The translations under genes were made by a program, and so were the position numbers. The notes under the pieces were generated by a model. The model saw only the letters and a program-made list of their open reading frames with translations. It was not told the origin of the DNA and ran no database searches. Below are positions 36,778-45,510 of a stretch of DNA of 64,000 nt, one piece after another. How positions within the stretch are numbered: the first letter of the stretch is position 1; each line of letters starts with the position of its first letter. This DNA comes from Halomonas sp. GD1P12 (lineage in GTDB: Bacteria; Pseudomonadota; Gammaproteobacteria; Pseudomonadales; Halomonadaceae): NCBI RefSeq assembly GCF_025725645.1, contig NZ_CP107007.1, forward strand, positions 1,178,001-1,242,000. Direction: 5' to 3'.

Positions 36778-36971
36778 TCGCGCCCGGTGGTGATCGCGTC
36801 GATCTCACCGGTCATCGGCGACATGACCACCTGCACCTGAATCGGTGCGCAGCAGCGGTGGCAATCCTCCCAGGTGGTGTGGCTGCCCTGGGACGTGTCG
36901 ATTATGAAGGTCAGCGCCGTGGCGCAGTAGGGGCAGTCGAAATCGTGTTCGATGAGCGCTTCGTCGTCCAT
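36762..36971 (-). CDS. CPXCG motif cysteine-rich protein
   Basis: A 69-residue protein of the CPXCG family, probably a small zinc ribbon: CPYC (residues about 13-16) and CHRCC (about 37-41) are the metal-binding pairs, in the usual spacing. The start at 36971 (MDDEALIEHDFDCPYC) is chosen because family similarity begins there. Function is unknown for the family. It is a lone gene, convergent with potI, and its last codons (DDDVL stop) form the start of a 16-bp tandem array. Confidence 0.88.
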   Translation of the reverse strand: MDDEALIEHDFDCPYCATALTFIIDTSQGSHTTWEDCHRCCAPIQVQVVMSPMTGEIDAITTGRDDDVL

Positions 36972-37102
36972 GAGGATCTCTCGCAAAGGGTGGGGGCGTG
37001 CACAACACGGGTGGATTCAGTGTAGCAGAGCCCGGGTGGGCGCCGGTCGCCAGAATCAGGTAGGATGGGTCGGCGGTTTTTCGATCAACAGGTGAGACAA
37101 CG

Positions 37103-37531
37103 ATGATGAAACGTTACATGGTAGTGGCGGCCGCGCTGGCCCTCCCGATGACGGCTCTGGCAGAGACGCCGAACGTAACGCCGGGCGAGTGGGAGTTCGT
37201 CAGCGTGACCAGCGTAAGCGGCGATATGGATATTCCGGATCAAACCGAAACCGAGCGTCAGTGCATCACTCAGGAAGAGCTCGACAGCGCCGAATTCGGC
37301 CTGATCGAGGAAGAGCAGGGCTGCGAGCTCTTGAGCCAGGAGATGAACGCTGACGGTCTCTCCTACAACATGGCCTGCAGCGCCGACGGTGGCCAGGCGA
37401 CCATCGACGGCGAAATGAGCTTCATGGGCGAGCAGATCGATGGCACCGTCACGATTGTGACCGAGTCCCCGATGGGCGCACTCACGATGGATACCACCAT
37501 CGAAGGCGAGCGCGTCGGCGACTGTGGTTAA
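37103..37531 (+). CDS. DUF3617 family exported protein
   Basis: A 142-residue exported protein with a signal peptide (MMKRYMVVAAALALPMTALA) and the DUF3617 beginning TPNVTPGEWEFVSVT. The mature protein has four cysteines (RQCI, GCEL, ACSA and the penultimate residue), enough for two disulfides. Function is unknown. The segment SPMGALTMDTTIEGERVGDC resembles family ends. It ends at a bidirectional terminator. Confidence 0.85.
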   Translation: MMKRYMVVAAALALPMTALAETPNVTPGEWEFVSVTSVSGDMDIPDQTETERQCITQEELDSAEFGLIEEEQGCELLSQEMNADGLSYNMACSADGGQATIDGEMSFMGEQIDGTVTIVTESPMGALTMDTTIEGERVGDCG

Positions 37532-37548
37532 GCGTTGACGAGTGAGTG

Positions 37549-37574
37549 AAAAAGGCGCCTTTCGGCGCCTTTTT
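37549..37574. terminator. Bidirectional terminator
   Basis: AAAAGGCGCC / GGCGCCTTTT with loop TTTC and extra T/A on both flanks. It lies between the DUF3617 gene and the minus-strand RND gene. Confidence 0.92.
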
Positions 37575-37582
37575 CGTTGGCC

Positions 37583-40500
37583 TCAAACACGCCGGTCGGC
37601 GGCGGCGATCTCCGTCTCCAAACGGCGCTTGACCGCGTTGGGCGAGCCGGTGTGGCGGGCGAGCAGATCATACGCCACCGGCACGACCAAAAGCGTAAAC
37701 AGCGTGGCCGCCCCGACGCCGGCCATGATCACCGTGCCGATCACCAGGCGCGACTCCGCCCCCGGCCCCGTCGAGAGAATCAGCGGCACGGCACCTGCCA
37801 TGGTGGTGATCGCGGTCATCAGAATAGGGCGAAGGCGGGTAACCGAGGCCTCCACGAGCGCCTCGCGAAACGCCACGCCTTCGTCGCGCAGCTGGTTGGC
37901 GAACTCGACGATCAGAATACCGTTTTTCGCCGCCAGCCCTATCAGCAGCACCAGCCCCACCTGGCTGTAGATATTCAGTGACTGACCGGTGAGCAGCAGG
38001 GCGAGCAGCGCGCCGCTCATGGCCAGCGGGACGGTCAACATGATCACCAGCGGGTGGATAAGGCTCTCGAACTGCGCCGCCAGCACCAGAAACACCACCA
38101 CCGCGCCAAGCACCAGCAAAAAGGTCGTGGCGCCACTGGCCGCCTGATAGTCCCGCGAGGGCCCGGCCAGGCTGGTTTGGGCCGCCTCGGGCAGCAGCTC
38201 ATCGGCCGCTTGCTGCAGGTAGGTGATCGCCTCGCCGAGGGTGTAACCATCGGCCAGGTTCGCCTCGATAGTGATCGAGCGCACGCGGTCGAAGCGGTTG
38301 AGCGTGCTGGCGCCGGCGAAGTCGGAGAGCGTCACCAGACTCGAGAGCGGAATCAGCTCGTTGCTCCGGCGCGAACGCACCTGGACGTTGTCCAGCGCGC
38401 GGGGGCTGTTTTGCCGCGCCCGGTCGCCTTCGACGATGACGTCGTACTCCTCACCGTCATCGACGTAGCGGGTGACGTTGCGCCCGCCGAGCAGCACCTC
38501 GAGGGTGCGGCCGATCTCGCTGACCGTCACGCCGAGGCTTGCGGCGCGGGCGTAGTCGATCTCCACGCGAAGCTGCGGCTGGGTTTCGTCATAGTCGCTT
38601 TCAAGCGCGGTCAGGCGCGGATTGTCGCGGCGCACGTGCTCCAGCAGCGTATCGCGCCAGCCGGCGATCTCTTCATAAGAGCCGCCGCCGAGCACGAACT
38701 GCAGCGGCTTTTGAGTGCGCTGGCCAAACCCCTGGCGCATCACCGGGAAGGCGCGCACACCGGGGAGCGTGGCGAGCGTCTCGCGCACCTCGTTCATGAT
38801 CGCCCAGGCGCTTCGCCGCGTGCCCCACGGCGCCATGTCGATGATCAGAAAGCCGCTGTTGAAGTTTTCGATGTTGCCAAAGCCGCGCGGCGCGCGCACT
38901 ACCACGCGCTCGAACTCGCCGCTTTCCAGAAAGGGGTCGAGTCGCGCTTCGATCTCGTCCATGTAGTCCATCATGTACTCGAAGGTGGCGCCTTCCGGGC
39001 CGTTGACCAGCACGATGAAGTTGCCGCGATCCTCCTGGGGGGTGTATTCGCTCGGAAGAATCGAGGCAAGCCAGGCGGTGGCGGCGATCAACAGTAAAAA
39101 CAGCGCCACCACCAGCCAGCGCAGTTTGAGCGTCAGCAGCAGCACGCGCCGGTAAAGGCGCTGGGTGGCGCTCAAAAGCCGCTGCACGCCGCGGCCGATG
39201 GTGCTTTCGTGCATGCCGGGCTTGAGAATTTTCGAGGCCATCATCGGCGTGAGCGTCAGCGCCAAAAGCGTCGAGAACACCACCGCCGCGGCCATGGTCA
39301 GGGCGAACTCGGAGAACAGCCGGCCGATATCGCCCTGAAGCATGCTCAAGGGCACGAACACCGCGACCAGCACCAAAGTCGTGGCAATCACCGCAAAGCC
39401 GATCTGACGGGTACCGCGGTAGGCGGCGACCAGCGGGGTCTCGCCGTACTCGAACATGCGCCGGTTGATGTTCTCGAGCACCACGATGGCATCATCGACG
39501 ATCAGGCCGATGGCGAGCACCAGCGCCAGGAGCGTGAGCAGGTTGATCGAAAAGCCCATGACCGCCAGCGCCGTAAAGGCGCCGATGACCGCGATGGGCA
39601 CAGTGACGGCGGGCACGAGCGTGGTGCGAAGGTTGCCCAAAAAAAGAAAGATGACCACGACCACCAGCGCCATGGCGATGAACAGCGTCGAAACGACCTG
39701 GTCGATGGCGCCGGCGACGAACAGCGAGGCGTCGTAGTTGAGTTCGAGCGTCATGCCGTCCGGCAGGGTTTGCTGCAGCCGTTCAAGCTCTCCCTGCACC
39801 GCCTCGGACAGCGCCAGCACGTTGGCAGTGGACTGCATGATCACCCCAAGGCCCACCATCGGCACGCCGTTGGCGCGAAACACCGAGCGATCCTCAACCG
39901 AGCCCACCTCGACGCGGGCGACATCCGAAAGGCGCACCAGATAGCCGCTCTCGCCCTGGTCCAGCGCCAGGCGCTGGAAGTCCTCGGCGGTGGCAAAGGC
40001 GCGCGGCAGGCGCACGATGAACTGGCGGTCGGCGGATTCGAGCGAGCCGGCGGGCAGCTCGACGTTTTCGGCGCGCAGGGCATCCTCGATGTCGCCCACG
40101 GTCAGGCCTCGGGCCGCCAGCGCGTTGCGATCGAGCCAGACGCGCATGGCGTAGTCGCGCCCGCCGCCCACGCGAATGCGGGCAACGCCGGGCTGTACCG
40201 ACAGGCTATCGACCAGTTGGCGGTTGGCGTAGTCGGTGAGCTCGGTGATCGAGTACTCGGCGCCGGATAGACTCAGCCACACCACGATCTCTTCGCTGCT
40301 GTCCGCCTTGGTCACTTCCGGCGCGTCGGCATCGTCGGGAAGATTTCTCAGCGCCCCGGAGATACGGTCGCGAATATCGTTGGCCGCGGCGTCGATGTTC
40401 ATGGTGATCGCGAATTCGATCTCGATACGCGAGCGGCCATCCTCGCTTTGCGAGGTAATCAGCTCGATCCCTTCGACCCCGGCGATGCGATCCTCGAGTA

Positions 40501-40696
40501 CCTGGGTAATGCGCGTTTCGACCACGCTGGCCGAGGCGCCGGGGTAGCGGGTATCGATACTGACGATCGGTGGATCGACGGTGGGGTACTCCTGCAGCGG
40601 CAGCCGGTCCAGCGCCAGCACGCCGAAGGCGATGATCAGCGCGGCGATGACCAACGCCAGGACCGGGCGCTGAACCGAGATGTCCGAAAGCTTCAT
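37583..40696 (-). CDS. RND efflux pump, inner-membrane subunit (HAE1-like)
   Basis: A 1037-residue proton-driven RND exporter with 12 predicted helices and two large periplasmic loops. The hallmark GLIVDDAIVVLEN, with the paired proton-relay aspartates, lies at about residues 397-409; PLQEYPTVDPP near residue 33 and the later LVLLIGLAAKNGILIVEFAN (helix 10-11 region) fit HAE1 multidrug pumps such as MexF/AcrB rather than metal RND pumps. Substrate is unknown. The ATG overlaps the upstream adaptor stop by four bases. No TolC-type outer-membrane protein lies next to it. Confidence 0.95.
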   Translation of the reverse strand: MKLSDISVQRPVLALVIAALIIAFGVLALDRLPLQEYPTVDPPIVSIDTRYPGASASVVETRITQVLEDRIAGVEGIELITSQSEDGRSRIEIEFAITMNIDAAANDIRDRISGALRNLPDDADAPEVTKADSSEEIVVWLSLSGAEYSITELTDYANRQLVDSLSVQPGVARIRVGGGRDYAMRVWLDRNALAARGLTVGDIEDALRAENVELPAGSLESADRQFIVRLPRAFATAEDFQRLALDQGESGYLVRLSDVARVEVGSVEDRSVFRANGVPMVGLGVIMQSTANVLALSEAVQGELERLQQTLPDGMTLELNYDASLFVAGAIDQVVSTLFIAMALVVVVIFLFLGNLRTTLVPAVTVPIAVIGAFTALAVMGFSINLLTLLALVLAIGLIVDDAIVVLENINRRMFEYGETPLVAAYRGTRQIGFAVIATTLVLVAVFVPLSMLQGDIGRLFSEFALTMAAAVVFSTLLALTLTPMMASKILKPGMHESTIGRGVQRLLSATQRLYRRVLLLTLKLRWLVVALFLLLIAATAWLASILPSEYTPQEDRGNFIVLVNGPEGATFEYMMDYMDEIEARLDPFLESGEFERVVVRAPRGFGNIENFNSGFLIIDMAPWGTRRSAWAIMNEVRETLATLPGVRAFPVMRQGFGQRTQKPLQFVLGGGSYEEIAGWRDTLLEHVRRDNPRLTALESDYDETQPQLRVEIDYARAASLGVTVSEIGRTLEVLLGGRNVTRYVDDGEEYDVIVEGDRARQNSPRALDNVQVRSRRSNELIPLSSLVTLSDFAGASTLNRFDRVRSITIEANLADGYTLGEAITYLQQAADELLPEAAQTSLAGPSRDYQAASGATTFLLVLGAVVVFLVLAAQFESLIHPLVIMLTVPLAMSGALLALLLTGQSLNIYSQVGLVLLIGLAAKNGILIVEFANQLRDEGVAFREALVEASVTRLRPILMTAITTMAGAVPLILSTGPGAESRLVIGTVIMAGVGAATLFTLLVVPVAYDLLARHTGSPNAVKRRLETEIAAADRRV

Positions 40697-41772
40697 CCGC
40701 GGTCCGCCTCCAGAAGCTCGCGCACGCCGGTGTCGTCATCGACGACGCCGAGCAGGCGCACTTCCAGCTCATCGCGGGCAAGCTGTAGCCCGTGGATCAC
40801 GACCAGATCGTCAGCGTCGAGGCCTTCCAGCACTTCCACCTCACCCACGCGGCGCTCGCCGATCGTGATTTGACGCCGCTCCAGGCGGTAAGTGTCGCCG
40901 TCTGCGTGGATCAGCATGACGTAGTGGCGGTCGCCGCTGGGCTCCAGCGCCGCTTCGGGAACGATGATGGCCTCGCGCGGGCGCTGGCGTACGGTGACTT
41001 CCATCAGCATCCCGGGGCGAAGGCGCAGCCCGGGGTTGTCGAGCAGGGCGCGTACGTCGACGCTGCGGGTGACTGGATCGATGCGCGTGCCGATACTGGC
41101 GATGTCACCGCCAAACACTTCGTCCGGGTAGGCGGCGGTCGTGGCGCTGAGCGCGAGCCCCGGCGAGAGACGGCCGAGAAACACTTCCGGTACGCTGAAG
41201 TCGAGCTTCATGACGTCGAGCTTATCGAGCGTGGCCAGCGCCATGCCCGGCGTGACCAGCGCGCCGACGCTCAACTCTTTAAGCCCGACCCGGCCGCTGA
41301 AAGGAGCATGCAGCCGGTAGTCCTTGAGCTGCGCCTCGATGGCCTGCACCTGGGCCTGGGCCTGATCCTGCCGGGCCTGGCTATCCTCGACGTCGGCGCG
41401 AGCGGCGAGGTTTCGGTTTTGCAGCTGCGTGGCGCGATTCAAGGCGTTGCCACGCTCGGCGCCAAGCGCCTGGGCGGCGCGCAACAGCGCCTGCTCCTCG
41501 GCGTCGTCGAGGCGAATCAAAAGCCGTCCGCGCTCGACCTGTTCGCCGTCGTCGAAATTGATCTCGGCGATGCGCTCGGTCACCGTGGCGGCGAGCGTCA
41601 CGCTTTCATCGGCGCTGAGCGTGCCCAGCGCCTCGAGCGGGTCCGACCAGTTGCCCGCCTCGGCGTAGCGGCCGATGACGGTCGGCAGCGGCTGGGCGAA
41701 GGCCGGTGGGGCAAGGGCAAGCATGAGGATCACGCTAAAGAACAGTTCGATAAGGCGGTTGTGGGCAGGCAT
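40693..41772 (-). CDS. RND efflux periplasmic adaptor (membrane fusion protein)
   Basis: A 359-residue adaptor with a signal peptide ending at PPAFAQ (start at 41772, MPAHNRLIELFF; a longer frame is not supported). A coiled hairpin lies at about 95-150 (LDDAEEQALLRAAQALGAERGNALN), flanked by a lipoyl-like domain (VERGRLLIRLDD and LHAPFSGRVG) and a beta barrel. It joins the RND pump to an outer-membrane channel. It is coupled to the pump gene by a four-base overlap and divergent from the YhiN-like gene across a 193-base region. Confidence 0.94.
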   Translation of the reverse strand: MPAHNRLIELFFSVILMLALAPPAFAQPLPTVIGRYAEAGNWSDPLEALGTLSADESVTLAATVTERIAEINFDDGEQVERGRLLIRLDDAEEQALLRAAQALGAERGNALNRATQLQNRNLAARADVEDSQARQDQAQAQVQAIEAQLKDYRLHAPFSGRVGLKELSVGALVTPGMALATLDKLDVMKLDFSVPEVFLGRLSPGLALSATTAAYPDEVFGGDIASIGTRIDPVTRSVDVRALLDNPGLRLRPGMLMEVTVRQRPREAIIVPEAALEPSGDRHYVMLIHADGDTYRLERRQITIGERRVGEVEVLEGLDADDLVVIHGLQLARDELEVRLLGVVDDDTGVRELLEADRG

Positions 41773-41965
41773 ACGGGTCTCGGTCAAGGGCCGTGTTAGC
41801 TCGGGCGCAGTGCATGCGCAGGGTCGTTCAGCGCGGCGTTTAATGCAACGCTTTCGCCGCGCTGCCCGAAACAGCGCCCCCGGTGCAGCGCTCGCCGAAA
41901 TAGGGGGCCGGCACAATAAAGCGCTTCATACCTGATAGAATGGCCGACTTTCTGTTGGTTCGAGG

Positions 41966-43159
41966 ATGTCGGGTATGGTGTTTGATGTCGTGATCATCGG
42001 CGCGGGGGCGGCGGGTCTCATGTGCGCCGCCCAGGCCGGCTACGCCGGCAAGCGGGTGCTGGTGCTGGACCATGCCAACAAGGCGGGCAAGAAGATCCTG
42101 ATGTCCGGGGGCGGTCGCTGTAACTTTACCAACATGGACACCGCGCCTCACCACTTTTACTCTCAAAATCCGCACTTTTGCATCTCGGCACTCAAGCGCT
42201 ACCGCCCGGAGCACTTCGTCGAGCTGGTCGAGCGCCACGGTTTGGAGTACGTCGAGAAAGCCCCGGGCCAGCTCTTTTGCGCCGACTCCGCGAAAGAGAT
42301 GGTGCGGCTTTTGTTGACTGAGTGCGAGTGGGCCGGCGCCGAGGTGTCGCTCAATACCCGCATCGAGCGCGTCGAGCGCGCGGGCGATGCCATGCGCCTT
42401 CATACCTCCCGCGGTCGAATCGACGCGGGCGTGCTGGTAGTGGCCACCGGCGGACTCTCGATCCCCACCCTGGGGGCGAGCGGCTTTGGCTATGAGCTTG
42501 CCCGCCAGTTCGGGCTCGAGGTACTGCCCACCCGGCCAGGACTCGTGCCGCTCACCCTGAGCGATACCTGGAAGGCGCGTGCCAGCGCCCTTTCCGGGGT
42601 GAGCGTGCCGGTGGCCGTCCACCACGAAGGCTACCGTTTCGAAGAGCCGCTGCTGTTTACCCACCGGGGCCTGTCCGGGCCGTCGATGCTGCAAATCTCG
42701 AGCGTGTGGGAGCCCGGCGAGGCGCTCTCTATTGATTTGCTGCCTCACTGTGAGGCCCGGGAGTTACTCCTGAAAGCGCGTCAGGAAACGCCCAGGCGGC
42801 TGCTGTCGACCTGGCTTGGCGAGCACTTCCCCAAGCGCCTGGCCCAGGCGCTGATCGAGTGGTACCCCGACGGGCAGACGCACCTACCGCTGGCGCAGGC
42901 CTCCAATGAGATGATCGACGCCTGGGCCGAGCGGCTGAACGGCTGGACGTTGAAACCTTCCGGCACGGAAGGGTGGCGTACCGCGGAGGTGACCATGGGC
43001 GGCATCGATACCGATGCGATTTCTTCGAAAACCTTCGAGGTGAAGGAGTTGCCCCAGCTTCGCTTCATTGGCGAGGTGCTGGACGTCACCGGGCGTCTCG
43101 GAGGCTACAACTTTCAGTGGGCCTGGGCGAGCGGAGTGGCCTGCGCCCAAGCGCTTTAA
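41966..43159 (+). CDS. YhiN/HI0933-family FAD-dependent oxidoreductase
   Basis: A 397-residue flavoprotein with the FAD-binding GAGAAGLMCAAQAG at its N-terminus, the family motif KILMSGGGRCNFTN near residue 46, and the C-terminal GEVLDVTGRLGGYNFQWAWASG. Family members are often called BaiN-like, but substrate is not established and no bile-acid chemistry should be inferred. The start at 41966 (MSGMVFDVVIIGAG) is plausible; a start three codons later is also possible. A strong terminator follows. It is divergent from the RND adaptor. Confidence 0.93.
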   Translation: MSGMVFDVVIIGAGAAGLMCAAQAGYAGKRVLVLDHANKAGKKILMSGGGRCNFTNMDTAPHHFYSQNPHFCISALKRYRPEHFVELVERHGLEYVEKAPGQLFCADSAKEMVRLLLTECEWAGAEVSLNTRIERVERAGDAMRLHTSRGRIDAGVLVVATGGLSIPTLGASGFGYELARQFGLEVLPTRPGLVPLTLSDTWKARASALSGVSVPVAVHHEGYRFEEPLLFTHRGLSGPSMLQISSVWEPGEALSIDLLPHCEARELLLKARQETPRRLLSTWLGEHFPKRLAQALIEWYPDGQTHLPLAQASNEMIDAWAERLNGWTLKPSGTEGWRTAEVTMGGIDTDAISSKTFEVKELPQLRFIGEVLDVTGRLGGYNFQWAWASGVACAQAL

Positions 43160-43184
43160 TCGCTACCGGCACACGCCAGATACG

Positions 43185-43210
43185 AAAACGCGCGCCGAGG
43201 CGCGCGTTTT
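43185..43210. terminator. Bidirectional terminator
   Basis: AAAACGCGCGCC / GGCGCGCGTTTT with a short loop GAG. Serves the YhiN-like gene and probably the opposite-strand YqjK-like gene. Confidence 0.85.
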
Positions 43211-43232
43211 GGAAAGCGTCAACCGACACTTT

Positions 43233-43529
43233 TCAGGTCGCAATCTTGGCCAGCAGTTTGAACTTGCGAAACAGCATGTACCCCGCCAGCGCCTTACGCC
43301 CGGCGGCCATGGCGCCACCCGGATGGCGCACCAGACGCCACGCGGCAATACCGCCAATAGCGAAAAGCGGCAGTTTGAAACTTTTCAGGCTGTTCTCGAG
43401 CGGCTGAGCGGCGTTGAGCAGGTAGTCGCTATCGACCAGAATATCGACCCGCTGCTGCTCGAGTTCCAGCAACAGCGCTGCCTTGCGCTCGGCACGGCTG
43501 GGTCTAGCGGTGTTGGTCGGGGTGGTCAT
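43233..43529 (-). CDS. YqjK-like small protein
   Basis: A 98-residue protein: a charged N-terminal half (RAERKAALLLELEQQRVDI) and a hydrophobic segment near residues 54-75 (PLFAIGGIAAWRLVRHPGG). It resembles the third member of the YqjD-YqjE-YqjK set by length and position. The last gene of a three-gene group, it overlaps the YqjE-like gene by 26 bases. Function is unknown. Confidence 0.75.
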   Translation of the reverse strand: MTTPTNTARPSRAERKAALLLELEQQRVDILVDSDYLLNAAQPLENSLKSFKLPLFAIGGIAAWRLVRHPGGAMAAGRKALAGYMLFRKFKLLAKIAT

Positions 43530-43908
43530 ACTGGTTGGCCTCCAAAAGCGCCCGGTCGGCTGCCAGCTGCTTGAGCGTCTCTTTCAACAGCGTGTGGCTC
43601 TTTGCCTGACGAAGGGCAATCAGGGCGAAAAGCAGGCTTGCGAAAATCAGAGCGCCGGCGCTGACAACGATCGCCGTTATGCGGTAAGTATCCCAGAAGA
43701 GGATAATGACCAGCGCCGTCAACGTGGCCACGCCCAGTAAAAGCAAAAGCAGGCTCGCGCCTGCCAGCAGAAAAAGTACCAGTAAACGTGCGCGTTCCTC
43801 TTCGAGCTCTAATACCGCCAAACGCAGGCGGGTTTCACTATTGGCGACCAGTGAGCCCAGCAAGCGTTTGACGGCAGAGAATACGCGTTGGGTAGGACCC
43901 AAGGCCAT
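43504..43908 (-). CDS. Phage holin family / YqjE-like membrane protein
   Basis: A 134-residue protein with two adjacent membrane helices (about residues 42-90: LLVLFLLAGASLLLLLLGVATLTALVIILFW and ITAIVVSAGALIFASLLFALIAL). It fits the YqjE family. The ATG at 43908 overlaps the last base of the upstream stop; the extra 32 codons of a longer frame would run into the DUF883 gene. Such proteins are membrane-associated stress proteins of unclear role; the holin label is only a family name. Confidence 0.85.
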   Translation of the reverse strand: MALGPTQRVFSAVKRLLGSLVANSETRLRLAVLELEEERARLLVLFLLAGASLLLLLLGVATLTALVIILFWDTYRITAIVVSAGALIFASLLFALIALRQAKSHTLLKETLKQLAADRALLEANQYDHPDQHR

Positions 43909-44240
43909 TAGCGACGACCGAGCAGCAGTCCGGCTACCAGACCCGCAGCGGCACCAATACCCATGCTGGTCCAGGGGTTTTCGCGAACGTAGCGGTCGCA
44001 GCAATCAACCTGGTTGGACAGCGACTCGCGGGTATCTTCGTAGAGATGCTCGCCAGCGCTTTCCAAACGTGAACGGGTCTCTTTCAAACGACGCTCGGCG
44101 CGCTCGCGAAGGCCGCGCATTTCACCGCTGGCATCCTTGGAGGTGGCGCTGACCAGCTCTTCGACGGTTTCGCTCAGGTAGCGAAGGTCGTTTTTGAGCT
44201 GGTCGGCACGTGCTGAACTGTCGGAATTACGTTTGGCCAT
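43908..44240 (-). CDS. DUF883 family membrane-anchored ribosome-binding protein (YqjD/ElaB-like)
   Basis: A 110-residue protein with a charged, helical N-terminal region rich in Glu/Arg and a C-terminal helix ending GIGAAAGLVAGLLLGRR. In E. coli the family members YqjD and ElaB are inner-membrane proteins that bind ribosomes in stationary phase. The conserved RENPWTSMGIGAAAG is clear. First gene of the DUF883 - YqjE - YqjK trio, translated with tight coupling. Confidence 0.9.
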   Translation of the reverse strand: MAKRNSDSSARADQLKNDLRYLSETVEELVSATSKDASGEMRGLRERAERRLKETRSRLESAGEHLYEDTRESLSNQVDCCDRYVRENPWTSMGIGAAAGLVAGLLLGRR

Positions 44241-44316
44241 GATGTCTTCCTTTGACGTATGAATGAAACGATAACCGCTATCAGCATAGCAGCCCTTACC
44301 GAATAGACAACCTTGC

Positions 44317-45351
44317 CTAGCGGTCGAGCCCGGAGGCGCTAAACATGGGATTCAGGCTAAACCCGATGCTCAGCCGGTGGACCCGGTTGTCGTAGTCGAT
44401 CATGCTCTCGCCGTACCCGTAATAGTACTGCAGGTGTGCGCGAAGATTGGTGAACGCCGGCCAGCTGTAGTCGATTTGCGTGCCATAGTTGCCCGCCGAG
44501 GGATTACCGCGCAGTTGCCCGGCGATTTCGTGATTATGGTTCAAACGCTTGGCCAAACGGATGTCGCCGTAGCCCATGAAGCGCTCGATGTCCGGGTTGT
44601 CGTCGCTACTTTCCGACTCCGGTACGCGCCAGTGGGGGGCAAGTGTGAGCGCCCAGTCGCCGCGCTGGAAGGTGCTCTCCAGGTAGAATCGATTCCAGCT
44701 ACGCGAGAGCGGGTCCGAGCGGCCGTTGGACTGGTGGTTGAACGCGACCCGGTTGCGGGTGTTGACCCAGCCAAGCGCCGTCCAGGCGTTATCGAAGTCG
44801 ATGAAGAGTTCCGGCTCGTAGTTGGTCTCCCGGAAAGGCGAGGAGGCCTCGGTGTTGTATGCCTGCCACCAGCTTCTCTGGGTATAGCCGAAATAGACAT
44901 CCCCCACGTCACCAAACAGGTCCTGCACCAGGTTGAACTTGGCGCTGAACTGAAACTTCACTTCGACGTTGTCCGGACCGTTTTCGTCAGTGATTTCGCG
45001 AAAGCTTTCCGCATCCCGGTTGGTGTTGTAGCTCACCGGGAAAAGATAGTTGGTCCGGTGCGTGGTGATCGCGAAGGGGTTGCGCGTCGACTCCTGCTCG
45101 AGCATGCGCCGCTCACTCAAGTCTTCCAGCGCGGCCTCTTCCGGCTGCGGTTCGGGTTCGATGCCGGCGGCGCGCTCCTCGGGGGCTTCCACCTGTTGAA
45201 GCTGCTGGCGCAGTTGATAGAGCTCGACGTTGAGCGCGCGAATGCGCGCCTCGATCTCGTCAGGCGACTGCTGCGCCCAGGCACTCGACGCGAGCGGAGA
45301 GGCGCCAATGAGCACGAACAGTGCTGCAAACAACCGGGGTTTATTGACCAT
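44317..45351 (-). CDS. pldA: Outer-membrane phospholipase A
   Basis: A 344-residue phospholipase A1/A2 of the outer membrane. The signal peptide ends near AWAQ (residue 26), a Glu/Gln-rich linker of about 65 residues follows, then the beta barrel with the catalytic NHQSNGRSD (His-x-Ser) at about residues 215-223 and an Asn later in the SWNRFY stretch. The long acidic N-terminal extension (EPEPQPEEAALEDL) is not part of the E. coli enzyme and may be a linker. It is divergent from mscK. Confidence 0.94.
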   Translation of the reverse strand: MVNKPRLFAALFVLIGASPLASSAWAQQSPDEIEARIRALNVELYQLRQQLQQVEAPEERAAGIEPEPQPEEAALEDLSERRMLEQESTRNPFAITTHRTNYLFPVSYNTNRDAESFREITDENGPDNVEVKFQFSAKFNLVQDLFGDVGDVYFGYTQRSWWQAYNTEASSPFRETNYEPELFIDFDNAWTALGWVNTRNRVAFNHQSNGRSDPLSRSWNRFYLESTFQRGDWALTLAPHWRVPESESSDDNPDIERFMGYGDIRLAKRLNHNHEIAGQLRGNPSAGNYGTQIDYSWPAFTNLRAHLQYYYGYGESMIDYDNRVHRLSIGFSLNPMFSASGLDR

Positions 45352-45510
45352 GAACGAGGCTCGCGAGGTGAAGGAGTGAGTTAACAGGGCTTTCTATACA
45401 GCCTTGGCGTTTAAGTCAACTAGCGATGATTGCGAAAGTACGCATTACCCAGGACAATGGCGCCCTTTCCCGCCATAGCGGGCGATCTGTCAGCGGGGCG
45501 ACGCGTCGAG

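Noticed and set aside
39209..40270. 353-codon plus-strand frame opposite the RND pump
   Set aside because: His/Gln/Asp-rich composition typical of an antisense shadow; no conserved features.
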